From a virus, in IMG/VR virus record IMGVR_UViG_3300008113_000075, positions 1-49,881 of that record: DNA of 49,881 bases. The stretch is one strand, 5' to 3'. Of this stretch, positions 1 through 7,235 are shown in pieces (positions within the stretch are counted from its first letter, which is position 1; each line of letters opens with the position of its first letter). The notes under the pieces are model-generated. The model saw only the letters and a program-made list of their open reading frames with translations. It had not been told where the DNA came from and did no database searches. The position numbers and the translations under genes are program-made.

Positions 1-62
1 TTTACTTCTTGTTTAACAAATGCTTCATTGTCCAGATTAAAAATGTCAAAATTTTCTTCCAT
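1..62 (-). CDS. Hypothetical protein, N-terminal fragment cut by window edge
   Basis: An ATG on the minus strand (complement of 60-62) opens a frame that stays open to the left edge. The visible peptide starts MEENFDIFNLDNEAF, acidic and without a recognisable motif. It lies 40 bases downstream of the resolvase gene. A copy of the recurrent motif AAGTATTAAATA sits about 31 bases upstream of the ATG, so it may have its own transcript start. No clear Shine-Dalgarno sequence is visible. Too little is present to name it. Confidence 0.55.
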   Translation of the reverse strand, partial: MEENFDIFNLDNEAFVKQEV

Positions 63-92
63 GATTCTTAAATTATTTAAATTATTACTTAT

Positions 93-104
93 TATTTAAT
101 ACTT
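93..104 (-). promoter_or_regulatory. Recurrent intergenic 12-mer AAGTATTAAATA (copy 1)
   Basis: Minus-strand AAGTATTAAATA, overlapping the stop codon of the resolvase gene and lying about 31 bases upstream of the next ATG. The same 12 bases occur at 18536-18547 and 19498-19509, also between genes. It loosely resembles the T4 late promoter element TATAAATA. A role as phage promoter is inference. Confidence 0.35.
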
Positions 105-804
105 ATACCTTCTTTCCAGATAAAAGTTTCTCTAAATTCTCCTCAACAAATAATGATATCCATGTTGCATCTACTAAATCAGAACAAGGTCCTTCAACTT
201 TGTTTGTGCCCTTTATCCATGAATCCTTATATTCTTTTAATACTTCCAAAAATGGTTTAAGCCTATTATCTTCTATTCTTTTCTCTATCAATGTATTATA
301 TAGTTCGTCCTTCTTAGAATTTCCCTTTAAAGCATATTTCTTAATAGTAGTTGGAGATAGCACAAAGAAATTATTAGGATCTATTATTTTAACTATAGAT
401 GATCTTACTAAAGCAGTAGTCATAGAAATATCAATAAGAGAATTTCCAGATGATCCAAAAGATAATCCTTCCATACCAACTATAGTATTTTCATTTATGT
501 ACGGTTTCAAAAGATCTAGTACCACCTCAGAAAAATAAACAGCATTAACTATCTTGTCTCTTTCTATGATATGATACTCTCCTTTAAATTCTTTTTTCTC
601 AATGATGTTTATATCGACATTAGAATTATCATTTAATATCTTAAAAGGAGATCCATCCTTTTTAAACATTTTATCTATGATATTTTTTGTTCTATGTAGG
701 CTAATCCATCTACATTTATCTTTTTCTAATATACAAAATCCTGGTGAATTTAAAGAGAAGTCTATACCAATTATCCTATCCAATTTCGAGTTTAACATTG
801 ACAT
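103..804 (-). CDS. RuvC-like Holliday junction resolvase / RNase H-fold nuclease
   Basis: 233 residues with the RuvC pattern of acidic residues on an RNase H fold. The first strand has IIGIDFSLNSPG (Asp15), a second acidic site is in VGMEGLSFGSSG (Glu112), and the C-terminal helix has SDLVDATW (Asp209, Asp212). Between them, around residues 149-166, SPTTIKKYALKGNSKKDE matches the basic segment of RuvC that follows its Pro-x-x-(V/I)-K-K motif. RuvC enzymes cut four-way DNA junctions; phage versions resolve branched DNA before packaging. It is longer than bacterial RuvC (about 170 residues), with an insertion around residues 40-90. Its start overlaps the end of the tail-tube-like gene by 29 bases, so it is probably co-transcribed with tail genes. 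It could instead be another RNase H-fold nuclease, but the order of all four motifs favours RuvC. Confidence 0.75.
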   Translation of the reverse strand: MSMLNSKLDRIIGIDFSLNSPGFCILEKDKCRWISLHRTKNIIDKMFKKDGSPFKILNDNSNVDINIIEKKEFKGEYHIIERDKIVNAVYFSEVVLDLLKPYINENTIVGMEGLSFGSSGNSLIDISMTTALVRSSIVKIIDPNNFFVLSPTTIKKYALKGNSKKDELYNTLIEKRIEDNRLKPFLEVLKEYKDSWIKGTNKVEGPCSDLVDATWISLFVEENLEKLLSGKKV

Positions 805-1327
805 AATTACATTTAAAACCTATACTAAAGGTAGTAAACTGTGGTGTTGTGCTAGAATAATTTAGCTGTATTTCCGACAGTGAAGTATATATCGGCTGTT
901 GTAAAAGAACACTAGCCATAACAACACCATCATTATCTAAAAGTAATAATCTAAAATCTGGAAGATATACCTCAGGGTTTTGGAAGTCAAGGAACTTTAT
1001 TATATTTTCATAAAGTACCCAATAGTTTATAAATCCTTCACCAAGTTTAAAAGTAACAGTGAAATCCCTTTGTATTAAATTTTGTAGGGTTGTAGCACTT
1101 TTATAGCTTTGTTTAAATCCTCCAGGTCTTATCTGCTCTACAGTATCTATAGTTCTTAAAGTTGGAAAATTTACCTGCTGTATAGTTGAATTTATGAATG
1201 TATCAACAGTATCATAAGGAATGGGCATCCTGTTTATATACTTTTCGTATTTTTCAACCACTTCGGGTAAAATAAAACCCTTAGGAAACGTAAATATAAA
1301 CCCGTTTTGCCTTGCGTTTAATATCAT
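776..1327 (-). CDS. Putative tail-tube-like virion protein
   Basis: 183 residues, close in length to T4 tube protein gp19 (163). The N terminus has FIFTFPKGFILPEVVEKY, followed by a predicted beta-rich body. Features that suggest a tube-type fold are RDFTVTFKLGEGFINYWVLY in the middle and a last strand TTFSIGFKCNYVNVKL, which resembles the final strand of contractile-tail tube and tube-cap proteins (gp19, gp48, gp54). It may therefore be the tube monomer or a tube-initiating baseplate protein. The assignment rests on pattern and length, not on a signature motif. It lies 76 bases downstream of the 668-residue virion gene, a long gap for this genome, and overlaps the resolvase gene. Confidence 0.45.
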   Translation of the reverse strand: MILNARQNGFIFTFPKGFILPEVVEKYEKYINRMPIPYDTVDTFINSTIQQVNFPTLRTIDTVEQIRPGGFKQSYKSATTLQNLIQRDFTVTFKLGEGFINYWVLYENIIKFLDFQNPEVYLPDFRLLLLDNDGVVMASVLLQQPIYTSLSEIQLNYSSTTPQFTTFSIGFKCNYVNVKLEIG

Positions 1328-1335
1328 CTAATGTA

Positions 1336-1431
1336 TTATTTTTTATTTCCTTTAACTTCACCTGGGTTATCAGTTACAGGGAATCCTAGAGCATTACAAT
1401 AGCTTATATACTTGCTATTCCACCAGTAGCA
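1336..1431 (-). other. Open -1 frame extending past the stop of the 668-residue gene
   Basis: In the 76-base gap after the stop at 1404, the frame one base back is open from about 1431 to a TAA at 1336-1338 and would encode SKYISYCNALGFPVTDNPGE followed by VKGNKK. It has no ATG, GTG or TTG start of its own. The peptide is low in simple sequence and looks protein-like. Joining it to the 668-residue protein needs a -1 shift near the codons for Gly-Gly-Ile. No classic slippery heptamer is visible there. It could be a frameshift extension, a sequencing error or chance. Confidence 0.3.
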
Positions 1432-3410
1432 TTAATTAGTGATGCTGGTTTAAAGCTTAATATAGAACTACTCCCTAAAGAATAAGGTTTTATTTTCTTA
1501 ATTACCTTAGTAAGAGGAACCTTAGAAATTATTTGGTCTCCCTTGATAGTATTACTATTTGTTCCTGTAGATCCAGTAGAAGCAACTTCTGTAGTTCTCA
1601 CCTGAGATCCTGTTACTTCTGAAGTAGATGTAACAGAAGTACTTGATACAACAGAAGTCCTTGTTGTAAATTCAGATTGAGTTTCCCAAGATCCTGAATA
1701 CATTTTAGTCTCCACTCCATCAGGAGTTTTTGAAACTATATAAAAATCCCTAGAGGTAAACCCTAATACTTTTTTAGAATTACTTTCCACTACTTTAAAT
1801 GCTATTTGACCTGATGTTGGATTAGAAACAGTTGTTTTGTTTTTTATGTTTTCAACCTTCACACTTTGTCCCGCTGCATTTAAAAAAACCATATAATAAG
1901 TAAGTGATGTACCTAAATCCAATATTTCTGGTGAAGTTCCTTCTCTATAATTATATACTGTGAATTTATAAAAATTGTCGAAAGGATCTAGAACAACTTT
2001 TGCCTTTCCTTGACCAAATATCTGGGTTGAATCAGCTACTGAAGTTTCAGAAATTAGATTACCATTCTTATCAATCACTAAAGTTTCTTTCGTTATAGAG
2101 ATATTATTGTCTTTATAAAAAACAGGTATTCTTTTCTCGATAGGAGCTGCAGGATTAGGCATTACCCCTCCAGAAATTACATTAGGAGCTTGTACCACCT
2201 TATTATATACCTTCTGAGAATAAGCCCCAGTTGTTAAAGATATTATATTGTTCTCCCTTCCGTATTTATTTACATCTAAAGAGCTAAAAGAAGATCTTCT
2301 TATTATTTGATTTTGGTTACCTTTATTAACTAATCTCATAGTGTAGTTAACAACAAATGAAGTTGTTAAAGGATTTATTAATATAGGTCTAAATATATTA
2401 GGTGCATTAAAATCCTGTGTTTGTGTATTTGAAAAATTATAAGTTGTAATATAGTTTAATCCTACTTGCTCTTTTACTTCTATTTCGTTTATTACATAGT
2501 AAACATTACCAACCTTACCCTCTGCATTTAGAAAGTCCTCTAAAAAATTACCTTCCCACGTAGGATAAAATTCTAGGTAATTGTAAAATGAATTTTCCTG
2601 AATAACTGCAGCCAATGATGAAAAATTATCCTTAGGAAATATAGAAACCTGGTTTCTTATTTGAGCTATATAATTTTCATACCCATTCTTAAGAGCAGTA
2701 TCACTTATTTCATAAAGTGTAAAATTGATAGGAGCATCTCTAAGAAATCCATTACCATCTGATGATATTTTAGCAGCTAAAGTACTGGCTTGAGCAGGGG
2801 TGTTAGCTAATATATCAAATTCATAAACCATATTAGAATAGGCAGGAATCTTTATTTCAATATAGTGATCATAAAGTGCTCCACCTAAATAAATAGGATT
2901 CGGATTAAGAACTGTGGATGTTGTATCGCCTCTAGTTATAATTCTTTGGAATATTGTGGCTTTTTTACCAGTCCTTTCCTGGAATTGCCCTTGTAATATT
3001 ATACCATCTATATTATCGAAATTATATCCTGATACTATATGAAATTTTACAGAGTCATAATAGACTCCAATATTAGAAGGAAATACTACAGGTAAATTAT
3101 TGACTGATGTGAGATTAGGATCAGTATCTAGATAAGGTACTAAATAATCATTATCTAATGTTACAAATCTATTCTTATCAGTCTGAACGACGCTAAGATC
3201 TCTAACGTTACCCGTTATTGATTCGGATGCTGGTTTATTAAGTATCTGAACTGCATCATTAAAATAACCATTAACTATTTTTTCATATCCAACCGCAGGT
3301 ACCCCGGTATTTACATAATAAATTTCTGGTGTAGGAGCAGTAGTGTAATTATACTCCATCAATAAATAGCTACCGAGCTTTATGAATCTTTGTGTGGATG
3401 TGTAAGCCAT
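1404..3410 (-). CDS. Large virion structural protein, unknown role
   Basis: 668 residues with no family I can name. The protein is beta-rich with many Tyr, Asn, Thr and Ser, as in phage baseplate and fibre proteins. It opens MAYTSTQRFIKLGSYLLMEY. A low-complexity Ser/Thr/Val stretch at about residues 573-617 (repeats such as VVSSTSVTSTSEV) looks like a flexible linker before a basic 50-residue tail ending in NATGGIASI. It sits 14 bases after the membrane-anchored protein gene and before the tail-tube-like gene, so a tail or baseplate role is likely by context. After its stop the -1 frame stays open for another 26 or so codons; see the separate entry at 1336-1431. Confidence 0.6.
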   Translation of the reverse strand: MAYTSTQRFIKLGSYLLMEYNYTTAPTPEIYYVNTGVPAVGYEKIVNGYFNDAVQILNKPASESITGNVRDLSVVQTDKNRFVTLDNDYLVPYLDTDPNLTSVNNLPVVFPSNIGVYYDSVKFHIVSGYNFDNIDGIILQGQFQERTGKKATIFQRIITRGDTTSTVLNPNPIYLGGALYDHYIEIKIPAYSNMVYEFDILANTPAQASTLAAKISSDGNGFLRDAPINFTLYEISDTALKNGYENYIAQIRNQVSIFPKDNFSSLAAVIQENSFYNYLEFYPTWEGNFLEDFLNAEGKVGNVYYVINEIEVKEQVGLNYITTYNFSNTQTQDFNAPNIFRPILINPLTTSFVVNYTMRLVNKGNQNQIIRRSSFSSLDVNKYGRENNIISLTTGAYSQKVYNKVVQAPNVISGGVMPNPAAPIEKRIPVFYKDNNISITKETLVIDKNGNLISETSVADSTQIFGQGKAKVVLDPFDNFYKFTVYNYREGTSPEILDLGTSLTYYMVFLNAAGQSVKVENIKNKTTVSNPTSGQIAFKVVESNSKKVLGFTSRDFYIVSKTPDGVETKMYSGSWETQSEFTTRTSVVSSTSVTSTSEVTGSQVRTTEVASTGSTGTNSNTIKGDQIISKVPLTKVIKKIKPYSLGSSSILSFKPASLINATGGIASI

Positions 3411-3424
3411 GATTTATATATCAA

Positions 3425-4222
3425 TTAAAATTTAATGATAGAATATTGAATACCCACACCAATATTAAAGAAAGCTCCAGTAACTGGCTGTCCATTTAAT
3501 CCGTATCCTGATCCTATACCTACTCCAACATATGGGCCAACTGAAAACTTCTTATTAGGAAACATTTTCTTAAGAACATCTGATTTAGCAGGATCTATTA
3601 CCGCTCCTTCTATATCTGTAATTTTCATTCCTGGATATCTAGGAGTTACAAATATCTCTAAAGCTTTATCCTTTTCTCTAAGACCCGTAACAAAAGAGAA
3701 TCCCATTTCGTCCTGATCTATTCTAGTATTTCCTGGAAGTACTTTATTGTTTATCGTGTCTATAATAAAGAAGCTTTTGCCTGAAAATTTTCTATAATTA
3801 TTTACAGAGAATGTAGAATCATATTTCCAATCTAAACTAAATTTATTGTTTCCATAAGAAGTTAAATAATTATTCACATAATGTGTATCAACCTTAGTCT
3901 CTGTTACAACCTTCTCTATTACAATAACTTTACCTTTCTGCTTATCTAATTCCTCTTTTAAATCCTTATTCAATTTTTCCAAAGAATTCTTATCCGCTAA
4001 TAGTGTTTTTTTAACATAGGTTGCTTCTCCTGCTTTATTTTTTTGTACACGTACGGAGTCATTTAGCGCAGCTAAATTAGCATTCTGTATATCTAACTTA
4101 GATTTAAGATCTGAATTGCTGTCACATTGCCTAAATAGAAGTAATAACAATATAGCTATCCCTCCTAAAAGAACTAGGTCCTTTCTTTTAATAATTTTAG
4201 TAATTAAAGATTCTTCTTTCAT
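3425..4222 (-). CDS. Membrane-anchored coiled-coil protein with outer-membrane-like C terminus (spanin-like candidate)
   Basis: 265 residues. Residues 16-31 (LVLLGGIAILLLLLF) form one strong transmembrane helix after a short charged N terminus. They are followed by a long predicted coiled coil at about 36-110, rich in Lys, Leu, Asn and Glu. The rest is beta-rich, and the last 40 residues (GPYVGVGIGSGYG, then FFNIGVGIQYSIIKF) look like paired outer-membrane beta strands. The final residue is Phe, as in many outer-membrane barrel proteins. The layout would let one chain reach from inner to outer membrane, which suggests a lysis (spanin) role, but known unimolecular spanins have the opposite arrangement. 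It overlaps the upstream small coiled-coil gene by 26 bases. Confidence 0.5.
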   Translation of the reverse strand: MKEESLITKIIKRKDLVLLGGIAILLLLLFRQCDSNSDLKSKLDIQNANLAALNDSVRVQKNKAGEATYVKKTLLADKNSLEKLNKDLKEELDKQKGKVIVIEKVVTETKVDTHYVNNYLTSYGNNKFSLDWKYDSTFSVNNYRKFSGKSFFIIDTINNKVLPGNTRIDQDEMGFSFVTGLREKDKALEIFVTPRYPGMKITDIEGAVIDPAKSDVLKKMFPNKKFSVGPYVGVGIGSGYGLNGQPVTGAFFNIGVGIQYSIIKF

Positions 4223-4403
4223 CTTCTCTTGTTTTATTTAGTAGATCTATCGTCTCAATTGTTTTTCTTTTTAGGTCTTCCAATTTTTGATCATTTTCTA
4301 ATAGATCCTTTTTATTTTTTAAGTGATCCTCTATCTCTCTTTCTAACTTATTCAGATCATCATGTATATCCGAATATTTCTGTATGAACCAATCTTTATA
4401 CAT
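4197..4403 (-). CDS. Small coiled-coil protein, unknown
   Basis: 68 residues, almost entirely charged helix. LNKLEREIEDHLKNKKDLLE and the following residues show heptad spacing of Leu and Ile typical of a coiled coil. It has no membrane segment and no cysteine. It lies 8 bases after the collagen-fibre gene and overlaps the membrane-anchored coiled-coil gene by 26 bases, an arrangement typical of translationally coupled partners. It may pair with that protein or act as a fibre chaperone; both are guesses. Confidence 0.6.
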   Translation of the reverse strand: MYKDWFIQKYSDIHDDLNKLEREIEDHLKNKKDLLENDQKLEDLKRKTIETIDLLNKTREDERRIFNY

Positions 4404-4411
4404 AATGATAT

Positions 4412-7192
4412 TTATACTAAAACAAACTGGTATGTAAAATAATACTGGTGAGCAACTCCTACTGGTATAGCATTTCCGTCATTGTATATTCTAGAATTAG
4501 ATCCTGCTTGTATTACACCATATGCTCTCCTGTTTCCATCATCACCATATGCTACACCTATTAGATTAGATATAGAATATCCTCCTGCTGGTTGTACAGG
4601 TATATAGAACTGATCACTAGCTGATGAATTCCATACCCCAGATACATGTACTACAGCTCCAACTTTAATCCAAGTACCACTCACTGGACCGTTTGAATTA
4701 TAACTGAATTGTCCAGATGCAACTACATCATTGGTGGGACTTGTATAAATTACGCCACCTGGTGGATCAGTAGTAGTATCCCTATGTAAACTTTTTGTTG
4801 GGTTATCTATTCTTCCAGAGCTAAATGTTATATCAGGAGTTGTTGTACTAGTTCCGTATTGATTAACATCGCCATAAGCATCAATTGCACTACCAGCCAT
4901 TGCATTTTGTATAGATAGTGCTGCATTATCATCTATTGTTTTACCTATAGCTACGTTATTTCCTGTATCACTAACAAAAAACCCATCGCCATTTGTAATT
5001 AATGGTAAGGTAAGAAGACCATTAGATATAGAATCAGTAGCACCTACAGCTATAGCAACAGATTTATTTTTTACTGAAGCCGTAACATAAGGAGATTTAA
5101 TAGATGTTATCTCTAATCCATTTGGATAATTACCTGGATAATCTCCAGTTGCAAATATTGATGGGGGAGATCCTTTAATTCCAGGCGTGCTTCGTGTTGC
5201 TGTATATAAATTTCTATTAATCTTCAGTAAGCTATTTCCTCCAATAGATTGTGAAAGATTCTGCCCCCCTACATTAAACATAGATAAGGCATTAGTTCCT
5301 CCTATTGTTTGTGATCCAGTTACTAGTAAACTATGATTAGAAAGATTTCTTACCGAAGATGCACCAGTTACTGAGGAATGAGCACCAAAAGCAAAAGTAG
5401 ATCCTGTAAGTGCTCCGGTGGTAGGCTGATAGCTAGATGCACTAACTCCGACAGAAATTCCTCCTGTAGGTGATGATCCGGATGGACCCCATGCAGTTAT
5501 ATAAGCATTATCTTTAGCACCTATATTTACTTTATTAGTACCTCCAGTACCATTAGACATTATCTCTAATAATTTATTAGAGTTTCTAGTTTGTATTACG
5601 CTTCTTCCTGCTGCTCCTGTTGTTGTATACTCTGATGTTGCACCGGTAAAATAAGTTGATATAGCAAATACTGTTTGCTCTGCTCCTGTTACTCCTGAAG
5701 TAAATATTCTATGCTGGTTGCTTATAGCTGAAGAAGTAGGTAAAAAAGCTCCGGTTCCTGTAGAAAGCTGAACCGATTGACTTATATCAGAAAATAATCC
5801 CGAAGATCTAGAAGGAATAGTTCCACCTTCGAATGACCAGTTAAATAGACCATCACCTATTGTTGTTTTACTGAATCCTTTCCCTAAAGGTGCACCAGTA
5901 ACAGCTCTAGTTTTAATTTGCAATGCTGGTCCATATTCAGAAGAAGTTACCCACAATGTAGGAAAAGCATTAACACTTTCATTTGATCCAGTGGATTGAA
6001 ATCCATATAGATCTCCAGTAGGATTAGGATATCCAAATCCTCCTTGTCCTTCAACAAATAAAGCTCCTTTATTATAATTAGATGCTGTCGCATTTCCTAT
6101 AAACATATCAGTTGAATGTGACGATAGTGTTTTTCCGACACTTATATTACCACTAACTGCAAGTCTTCTGGAATCGTTTCCTGTTTGTTTAAATTGTCCA
6201 GTTCCTAATCCTAATCCTAATCCAGTAGAATTTGCAAAAAGAGGAGCAAATGCTTGGTTACCAGGAGTTGATGTATTATTAGACAATTCTAAAAATCCGC
6301 CGTTACTGCTGGCATCTATAAAAGTACCTTTATTTATAGATGATGTTTTAAGAACAATATTATCCGAAGTTGACTGTGCTGTAATTTCACTAGTGCTTAG
6401 CATATTAATTCCGGATTCTGCTGCAGCACCATTAGAAATAATACCTATAGATCCCTTAGGATTTGTAAAATTAATACCATAGAATCCAACTCCTACTCCA
6501 GTACTACCTGAAGGGTTAACCGATAAATCCCAAGAAAAATATGGATTGTAGTTGCTACTTAATCCTCCGGATCCACCAGGGGTAATATCATAAGTTGATC
6601 TACCAAAACTTATAAGTTTTGTTCTATCATCCTTAGTTGCAATTTTTAATTTGGAATTTTCAAAGTTTAAATTATCTATTGCAGTTCCTCCTGGAGTATA
6701 TCCGCTTATGCTAGAATCTGAAAGAACAAGAGTTTTATCTGATGCAGTAGTACCAGCAAATAATATTGCTTGTCCTGTAGCACTACCTATAACATTAATA
6801 GGAGTGACCTTCTGAAATAATTCACCAGCGGCTAATCCATATCCTGTATTAACCCATCCAGTAGCAGTAAATACATAAACATCCTGATTTGCAGAATCTG
6901 GATCAAGCCAATAGTCTCCCAAAGTTGGATATGTCCATGGGTTAGATCCTGTTATTCCTCCTGATGCAGGCTGAGCATCTTGAACAAACCATTTAGTACC
7001 AGAAGGTCCCTGAGCTCCTTGAACTCCTTGAGGTCCTTGAGGTCCTATCGGTCCAGTTGGTCCTATTAATCCTTGAGATCCTTGAGGACCTCCTCCTGCA
7101 CTAAGGATCTGATCAAAATTATAATTGAGTTTATCAACTATAGTGGATTGATTATCTCCCTGTAAAATATTTAATATGTTAATCTGTGGCAT
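4412..7192 (-). CDS. Tail fibre protein with collagen-like segment
   Basis: 926 residues. The N terminus MPQINILNILQGDNQSTIVD is followed at residues 33-66 by about ten Gly-X-Y triplets (for example GPTGPIGPQGPQGVQGAQG), the collagen-like triple-helix motif used by many phage fibres. The rest is rich in Gly, Ser, Thr and Asn with short repeating strands, as in trimeric beta-helical fibres. The C-terminal 90 residues (GTWIKVGAVVHVSGVW onward, ending YYFTYQFVLV) may be a compact tip or receptor-binding domain. It is last in a run of five fibre and baseplate proteins on the left side. A TATAAT hexamer lies about 17 bases upstream of its ATG. Confidence 0.7.
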   Translation of the reverse strand: MPQINILNILQGDNQSTIVDKLNYNFDQILSAGGGPQGSQGLIGPTGPIGPQGPQGVQGAQGPSGTKWFVQDAQPASGGITGSNPWTYPTLGDYWLDPDSANQDVYVFTATGWVNTGYGLAAGELFQKVTPINVIGSATGQAILFAGTTASDKTLVLSDSSISGYTPGGTAIDNLNFENSKLKIATKDDRTKLISFGRSTYDITPGGSGGLSSNYNPYFSWDLSVNPSGSTGVGVGFYGINFTNPKGSIGIISNGAAAESGINMLSTSEITAQSTSDNIVLKTSSINKGTFIDASSNGGFLELSNNTSTPGNQAFAPLFANSTGLGLGLGTGQFKQTGNDSRRLAVSGNISVGKTLSSHSTDMFIGNATASNYNKGALFVEGQGGFGYPNPTGDLYGFQSTGSNESVNAFPTLWVTSSEYGPALQIKTRAVTGAPLGKGFSKTTIGDGLFNWSFEGGTIPSRSSGLFSDISQSVQLSTGTGAFLPTSSAISNQHRIFTSGVTGAEQTVFAISTYFTGATSEYTTTGAAGRSVIQTRNSNKLLEIMSNGTGGTNKVNIGAKDNAYITAWGPSGSSPTGGISVGVSASSYQPTTGALTGSTFAFGAHSSVTGASSVRNLSNHSLLVTGSQTIGGTNALSMFNVGGQNLSQSIGGNSLLKINRNLYTATRSTPGIKGSPPSIFATGDYPGNYPNGLEITSIKSPYVTASVKNKSVAIAVGATDSISNGLLTLPLITNGDGFFVSDTGNNVAIGKTIDDNAALSIQNAMAGSAIDAYGDVNQYGTSTTTPDITFSSGRIDNPTKSLHRDTTTDPPGGVIYTSPTNDVVASGQFSYNSNGPVSGTWIKVGAVVHVSGVWNSSASDQFYIPVQPAGGYSISNLIGVAYGDDGNRRAYGVIQAGSNSRIYNDGNAIPVGVAHQYYFTYQFVLV
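6995..7096 (-). repeat. Collagen-like Gly-X-Y repeat coding segment
   Basis: Encodes about ten Gly-X-Y triplets rich in Gln and Pro near the N terminus of the 926-residue fibre. Triplet repeats of this type form trimeric helices and can change length by recombination. Confidence 0.75.
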
Positions 7193-7208
7193 CTCTTATT
7201 ATAGTTGT

Positions 7209-7214
7209 ATTATA
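7209..7214 (-). promoter_or_regulatory. Candidate -10 element TATAAT upstream of the collagen-fibre gene
   Basis: Minus strand reads TTGATATATAATAC in the 43-base gap before the 926-residue fibre gene, with a perfect TATAAT. No convincing -35 hexamer is seen. AAGAG just before the ATG could serve as a ribosome site. A similar TTGATATATAA lies before the 668-residue gene at about 3413-3423. Confidence 0.3.
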
Positions 7215-7235
7215 TATCAAAAATTCATCCCTCTA

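Noticed and set aside
6995-7096. Collagen-like repeat as evidence of eukaryotic origin
   Set aside because: Gly-X-Y segments are common in phage fibres and need no transfer from eukaryotes.
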